This document shows, piece by piece, positions 7,098 to 10,176 of a stretch of 10,176 nucleotides of DNA. The translations under genes were made by a program, and so were the position numbers. Source of the DNA: an uncultured Eubacteriales bacterium (GTDB lineage Bacteria > Bacillota_A > Clostridia > Oscillospirales > Oscillospiraceae); the NCBI GenBank assembly GCA_949742895.1, contig CATJRT010000092.1:1-10176 (forward strand), read 5' to 3'. Under the pieces are notes generated by a model. The model made no database searches. It saw only the letters and a program-made list of their open reading frames with translations, and was not told the origin of the DNA. The number at the start of each line of letters is the position of its first letter. Within the stretch, counting starts at the first letter, position 1.

Positions 7098-7910
7098 TTG
7101 ACGCAAATTATTACCGTCACCAATCAAAAAGGCGGCGTGGGCAAAACCACCACCGCAGCCGCCCTGATCTGCGGTCTGCACCAGCGGGGTGCCAAGGTCC
7201 TGGGCATCGACCTGGACCCCCAGGGCAACCTGGGCTTCAACCTGGGACTGGACATCGGCGAAGGGTTCACCGTGTTCGACGTATTCAAAGGCACCTGCTC
7301 CATCGAAGCCGCCATCGCCCCCACCGAGTATGGCGACGTACTCCCCTCGGACATCATGCTGTCCGCTGCCGAGGTTGAATTTACCATGCCCCGCCGTGAA
7401 TTTCTCCTCAGCGACTACCTCACCGGCGTGCGCTCTCAGTATGATTTCATCATCATCGACACCCCCCCTGCCCTCAACGTGCTCACTGTCAACGCCTATG
7501 TAGCCTCCGATGGGCTGATCGTCCCCATGGAGGCAGAGGTACTCAGCCTGGTGGGCATCACCCAGCTCCAGGAGACCATCGAGACGGTGCGCGCCACCTT
7601 TAACCCCCATTTGAAGGTACTGGGCATCCTCATCAACAAATTTAACGGCCGTCTCACTCTGTCCAAAGATATCCTGGAACTTGCCCAGGAGGTGGCCAGC
7701 CAGCTCGACAGCAAGGTCTTTGAGGCCCGCATCCATCGGGGGGTGGGCGTGGCTATGGCTCCTGCCCACGGCCAAACCGTACTCACCTACCAGCCCGACT
7801 CCCGTCCCGCCCAGGACTTCCAGTCCATCGTGGATGAGGTAGCCGGCGAACGCTTTGCCCTGCCCAAGAGCAAATTCAAGCGTCGATACATTTCTAAATT
7901 TTTCAGTTAA
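7098..7910 (+). CDS. ParA/Soj-type chromosome- or cargo-positioning ATPase
   Basis: A 270-residue P-loop ATPase of the ParA/MinD family, which dimerises on ATP and positions DNA or protein cargo in the cell. The deviant Walker A motif KGGVGKTT (11-18) has both signature Lys11 and catalytic Lys16; Walker A' is IDLDPQGN (37-44); Walker B is FIIIDTPP (117-124). It is a small ParA without an N-terminal DNA-binding domain. The start is TTG at 7098, 9 bases after AAGGAGG (7082-7088). A GTG at 7077 would translate the ribosome binding site itself as RRR and is rejected. The last 14 residues (KSKFKRRYISKFFS) are basic and aromatic and look like an amphipathic tail. The partner gene is not a ParB: 29 bases downstream comes a ComFB-domain protein. 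The neighbouring fliD operon suggests a role in flagellar or receptor placement (ParC/FlhG-like jobs), but a chromosomal Soj role cannot be excluded. Confidence 0.93.
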   Translation: MTQIITVTNQKGGVGKTTTAAALICGLHQRGAKVLGIDLDPQGNLGFNLGLDIGEGFTVFDVFKGTCSIEAAIAPTEYGDVLPSDIMLSAAEVEFTMPRREFLLSDYLTGVRSQYDFIIIDTPPALNVLTVNAYVASDGLIVPMEAEVLSLVGITQLQETIETVRATFNPHLKVLGILINKFNGRLTLSKDILELAQEVASQLDSKVFEARIHRGVGVAMAPAHGQTVLTYQPDSRPAQDFQSIVDEVAGERFALPKSKFKRRYISKFFS

Positions 7911-7939
7911 GAAATCTGATGTAAGGAGAATTTTGAATT

Positions 7940-8608
7940 ATGGCATCCAAAGACAGTAAAACCAGTAAAACTGCACGTGTAATGAACCTTTTGAGCAAGA
8001 AACAGGAGGCTCCCGCCGCCGAGACAGAGGGTTCCGTCCCGTCCTCCTCCCCCGTCCCTCCCGTTATCTCCTCTATGGCTCCTGACGCCGCTGTGTCAGT
8101 CCAGATTAAAAACGCCCTGGAAAACACGCTTGAGGAGGAAATGCCCGCGCAGCAAACCGCAACTCCCGCACCCACACCCCAAACCGAATCGAAACCCATC
8201 CCGGAGCCTGAGCCCGCACCAGAACCTGAGCCCCAGCCCGAACCGGAGCCGGACGCCGCTCCCGAACCTCAATCCGAATCCCTGACCGAACCCCAGGCTG
8301 AAGCACTCGCCTTCCAGTTCCCCTTCAACGCTGACACCGGTTATATCAATGTAATGCAGGTGTTGGTAGAGGAACAAGCCCCTAAGTATGTCCAAATGTT
8401 TGGCCTGTGCTCCTGCCGGCGCTGCATGGAGGACGTAAAGGCCCTGGCCCTGAACCACCTCCCGCCCAAATACGTGGTGCTGGAGCGTGGCGACATGATT
8501 CCCCGCCTTACCGTGTATGAGGGAAAGTTCAGCAGCGACATCACCGCCCAGCTTCTTCATGCCTGCAAGGTGGTTATGCAGACTCCCCATCACAGCCGCG
8601 AATTTTAA
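7940..8608 (+). CDS. ComFB-domain protein with basic N-terminus and Pro-Glu linker
   Basis: A 222-residue protein in three parts. Residues 1-22 are basic (Lys/Arg at 4, 7, 10, 13, 20, 21) and end in a short helix-like RVMNLLSKK. Residues about 23-122 are low complexity, with a Pro-Glu repeat at 88-104. Residues about 127-222 match the ComFB family: MQVLVEEQAPKY, then Cys157-x-Cys159-x-x-Cys162-x-x-Asp165-Val, ALALNHLPPKYV (168-179) and a final helix. ComFB was named from the Bacillus comF operon; as I recall, family members in cyanobacteria were reported to bind c-di-GMP, including roles in motility and competence. No signal or membrane segment is present. The ATG has AAGGAG 11 bases upstream and lies 29 bases after parA, so the two are very likely cotranscribed and functionally paired. 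Its natural stop coincides with the target site of a small mobile element. The exact function is unknown. Confidence 0.85.
   Translation: MASKDSKTSKTARVMNLLSKKQEAPAAETEGSVPSSSPVPPVISSMAPDAAVSVQIKNALENTLEEEMPAQQTATPAPTPQTESKPIPEPEPAPEPEPQPEPEPDAAPEPQSESLTEPQAEALAFQFPFNADTGYINVMQVLVEEQAPKYVQMFGLCSCRRCMEDVKALALNHLPPKYVVLERGDMIPRLTVYEGKFSSDITAQLLHACKVVMQTPHHSREF
8201..8251 (+). repeat. Pro-Glu dipeptide repeat coding tract
   Basis: Imperfect six-base units of the form CC(N)GA(A/G) encode alternating Pro and Glu (residues 88-104) in the linker of the ComFB-domain protein. Such PE tracts form stiff extended spacers, which would hold the N-terminal peptide away from the sensor domain. The tract could vary in length between strains by slippage. 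Confidence 0.85.
8605..8608. repeat. TTAA direct repeat, left copy (target duplication)
   Basis: This TTAA includes the stop codon TAA of the ComFB-domain gene; the matching copy is at 8767-8770. Because TTAA is its own reverse complement, it can also be read as an extension of the inverted repeat, so the duplication is probable, not proven. Confidence 0.55.
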
Positions 8609-8766
8609 GGAACCACTGATTAAATGCGCCTGCGGCGCTTTGCGGATATTTTCCACCATAATATTGCTGTAATTTCTTGAAATAAACAAATTATTCCTGC
8701 AAAATTGCGCTGCATTATGACGCAAAATCTTTCGCAAATCGCTTTTGTCGATTAATCAGCGATTCC
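8609..8766. mobile_element. MITE-like inverted-repeat element, 158 bp, with TTAA target duplication
   Basis: The ends are GGAACCACTGATTAA (8609-8623) and, read on the other strand, GGAATCGCTGATTAA (8752-8766), which agree at 13 of 15 bases. With small gaps the similarity continues inward (GCG-C/A-TTTGCG, then GAT-ATTTT or similar) for about 45 bases. TTAA stands on both sides (8605-8608 and 8767-8770), consistent with a 4-bp target duplication, such as the YTAR targets of IS5-type transposases. It has no open reading frame of its own and is AT-richer than its surroundings. It therefore looks like a non-autonomous element. The transposase family is inferred only from end and target type. Confidence 0.72.
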
Positions 8767-8778
8767 TTAACCGACAGC

Positions 8779-8812
8779 AAAAAACACCGGCGGACGCATA
8801 GCGTCCGCCGGT
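8779..8812 (-). terminator. Intrinsic terminator between convergent genes
   Basis: A perfect 12-bp GC-rich stem (8786-8797 with 8801-8812) and a three-base loop, followed on the minus strand by G and six T. It starts about 25 bases after the EAL-HDOD stop codon. On the plus strand the stem is followed by TCTTTGTATT, so it may also stop parA-comFB transcripts, less efficiently. Confidence 0.92.
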
Positions 8813-8836
8813 TCTTTGTATTCATTACCTGATGGC

Positions 8837-10141
8837 TCAGACAACAGGCGCCTCTTCCACTTCCAATTCCTCTTCCTCCTCGTTTTCCTGCCGGGGATAA
8901 GGATTAGTGAGCTGCTCCCACAGGGTATCCACATTCTCCATACAGATAAAGTAAACGCTGGTCATCATGTTATCGGGAATACCCAGCGCTTCGGCCAGAG
9001 AGGTGATCTTCTCCCAGTCCGCCGACTCGTAGCTGAGCACCAGCTCGTAGAGCATACCGCAACGTCCCTTCTGGTGCAACAGGGCATCCTTGATCTCATC
9101 GGCCACCGGCACCTCTGCCAGAATCTCTTCCATAGGAGCGTCGATGAGGAAATTCAGAGTGGAGAACATCCCCATCAGGTATGCCTCCGACTTGGATATG
9201 GGCATATCCTTGGCATAATTCATCAGCTCACTGCAAAAATTTGCCCGCATAAAGGAGCGCTTTAAGAACTCCTCCGAACCGGCGTCCAGCTCGTTCTCCG
9301 CGTTGCTTGCACTGAGCAGATAAATCCACTGCTTGAGCTGCCCCAGGCCCAGAGTCATGATAGCCTGGGTAATGGTAGTCGCCCGGTGGCGAAGGGCGAA
9401 GTAGGCGGAGTTGACCATCTTCAGCAGGCCATAGGTCAGGCTGGCATCTGCGGCGATGAGCTGCTCGATCTCCTCCACGTTGGGCTCGTCCCGTGTAACT
9501 GCCACCATAAGCTGGAAGAAATTGCTCTGAATGTAGGAGCTGTTGTGGGCCTTGGTTGTGAGCCGGTCAGCCACATAGGGACCCTCCAGCCCATCCACCC
9601 CCAGAGCCACCGCCCGCTGGTAAAGCTCCGCGCTGTCAATGTTGGTGACAATACACTTAATATTCATGCTGTGGGCGATCTCTACCGTATTGCGGACGGT
9701 AATCTCACTCACCGACTGAGCGCTGATCTTGATGAAGTGGATATTATCCAGCAGGGACAGATACCGGGGGGAAAACTGGAAATCGTTCACCGCCACCCGG
9801 TAACCCTCCCGGACGTACTGCTGCACCAAGTGCATAGACAGGGGATGAATGATCACGCTCTCATCAATCTGGATAACCAAATCGCTTTTGTCAAAGAGCT
9901 TAGGAGTCTTTTTCATCAGCAGCATTGTAGTGAAGGTCATAAAATTCAGCGTACCCCTCAGCGCCTTCTGGCTGCTCTGTGTCAAAAAGTTATAAATGGT
10001 GTTGGCGGCGGCAAATTCTACACTGGAGGTAGAGTTATCACTGCTGAACGCCTGATTCGCTCCGTGGTACAGGATCTCATGTCCGATGGTATTTCCAGCC
10101 GCATCCTTGATGGGCTGCCTCACAATATATTTGCCGCTCAT
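8837..10141 (-). CDS. EAL-HDOD domain signalling protein with a degenerate EAL domain
   Basis: A 434-residue cytoplasmic protein with an N-terminal EAL domain (about 5-200) and a C-terminal HDOD domain (about 205-400), the layout of YuxH and Vibrio CdgJ-type proteins. EAL domains hydrolyse c-di-GMP when complete. Here Glu22 (HEILYHG), Asn66 (LNF), Glu94 (QIDES) and Lys138 (FIKIS) remain, but the DDFG motif reads NDFQ (119-122) and the EGVE motif is replaced by NIDS (167-170). The enzyme is therefore probably inactive and may only bind c-di-GMP or a protein partner. The HDOD part has the typical LLKMVNSAYFALRHRATTITQAI segment (about 239-261). The tail (418-434) is strongly acidic. The ATG follows AGGAGG (10149-10154) by 7 bases. 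It is convergent to parA-comFB and has its own terminator. No membrane or receiver domain is present. Confidence 0.92.
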   Translation of the reverse strand: MSGKYIVRQPIKDAAGNTIGHEILYHGANQAFSSDNSTSSVEFAAANTIYNFLTQSSQKALRGTLNFMTFTTMLLMKKTPKLFDKSDLVIQIDESVIIHPLSMHLVQQYVREGYRVAVNDFQFSPRYLSLLDNIHFIKISAQSVSEITVRNTVEIAHSMNIKCIVTNIDSAELYQRAVALGVDGLEGPYVADRLTTKAHNSSYIQSNFFQLMVAVTRDEPNVEEIEQLIAADASLTYGLLKMVNSAYFALRHRATTITQAIMTLGLGQLKQWIYLLSASNAENELDAGSEEFLKRSFMRANFCSELMNYAKDMPISKSEAYLMGMFSTLNFLIDAPMEEILAEVPVADEIKDALLHQKGRCGMLYELVLSYESADWEKITSLAEALGIPDNMMTSVYFICMENVDTLWEQLTNPYPRQENEEEEELEVEEAPVV

Positions 10142-10156
10142 AGCCGCGCCTCCTAT

Positions 10157-10176
10157 TTAGAACTTAACCTCTTCCG
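10157..10176 (-). other. Possible C-terminus of an upstream gene, or leader, cut by the window edge
   Basis: On the minus strand the edge reads EEVKF-stop in one frame (stop at 10157-10159), directly ahead of the EAL-HDOD ribosome binding site. Another frame also runs open to a stop at 10153. This could be the end of a cotranscribed gene, or simply a leader; twenty bases cannot decide. Confidence 0.2.

Noticed and set aside
7029..7775. Minus-strand open frame of 248 codons opposite parA
   Set aside because: Shadow frame; the plus strand encodes full ParA motifs and the antisense product has none.
7098..8608. parA as part of a standard parABS chromosome partition locus
   Set aside because: The following gene has no ParB motifs and I saw no parS-like palindrome nearby; a distant parB cannot be excluded.
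8674..8702. Promoter-like TTGAAA, 17 bases, CAAAAT inside the MITE-like element
   Set aside because: The -10 matches only 4 of 6 bases and the terminator lies about 80 bases downstream with no gene on that strand; AT-rich sequence gives such matches by chance.
8096..8737. Minus-strand open frame running from the MITE into the Pro-Glu tract
   Set aside because: It reads the reverse of the Pro-Glu repeats as Gly/Leu/Arg/Phe repeats, starts inside the mobile element and has no ribosome binding site.

Overview
The window looks like chromosomal DNA from a motile, Gram-positive-type Firmicute. My best guess is a Clostridia/Oscillospiraceae-like gut bacterium. The grounds are strong AGGAGG-type ribosome binding sites, frequent TTG and GTG starts (three of the eight genes), moderately high GC, fliD-fliS-fliT gene order, and a ParA, an EAL-HDOD protein and a ComFB-family domain that all read as Firmicute versions. 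No 16S rRNA or other marker gene is present, so the genus is not fixed.

Layout, left to right. (1) Minus strand, 1-2162: an FtsE-like ABC ATPase followed, after a single base, by a methyl-accepting chemotaxis protein that runs off the left edge. (2) A short divergent promoter region (2163-2280) in which two extended -10 promoters point away from each other and share their -35 bases. (3) Plus strand, 2281-3216: an exported or lipid-anchored C39-like cysteine protease, closed by a 16-bp intrinsic terminator. (4) Minus strand, 3284-6923: the flagellar filament-cap operon fliD-fliS-fliT-like. FliD is unusually long (933 aa) and its variable part looks built from repeated modules. (5) A divergent control region (6924-7097). 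(6) Plus strand, 7098-8608: a ParA/Soj-type ATPase with a basic, aromatic C-terminal tail, followed by a protein with a basic N-terminus, a Pro-Glu linker and a C-terminal ComFB domain. (7) A 158-bp MITE-like inverted-repeat element flanked by TTAA, sitting exactly at the comFB-type stop codon, then a GC-rich terminator. (8) Minus strand, 8837-10141: an EAL-HDOD protein whose EAL domain lacks key catalytic residues.

How the genes may fit together. Everything with a clear function relates to motility and its control: chemoreceptor, flagellar cap and chaperones, a degenerate EAL domain (c-di-GMP family), a ComFB domain (family reported to bind cyclic dinucleotides) and a ParA positioning ATPase. 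The most interesting unit is the ParA-ComFB pair. I infer that it could be a positioning system in which a cyclic-dinucleotide sensor controls a ParA ATPase next to flagellar genes. That function is a hypothesis from domain content and gene order, not something the sequence proves.
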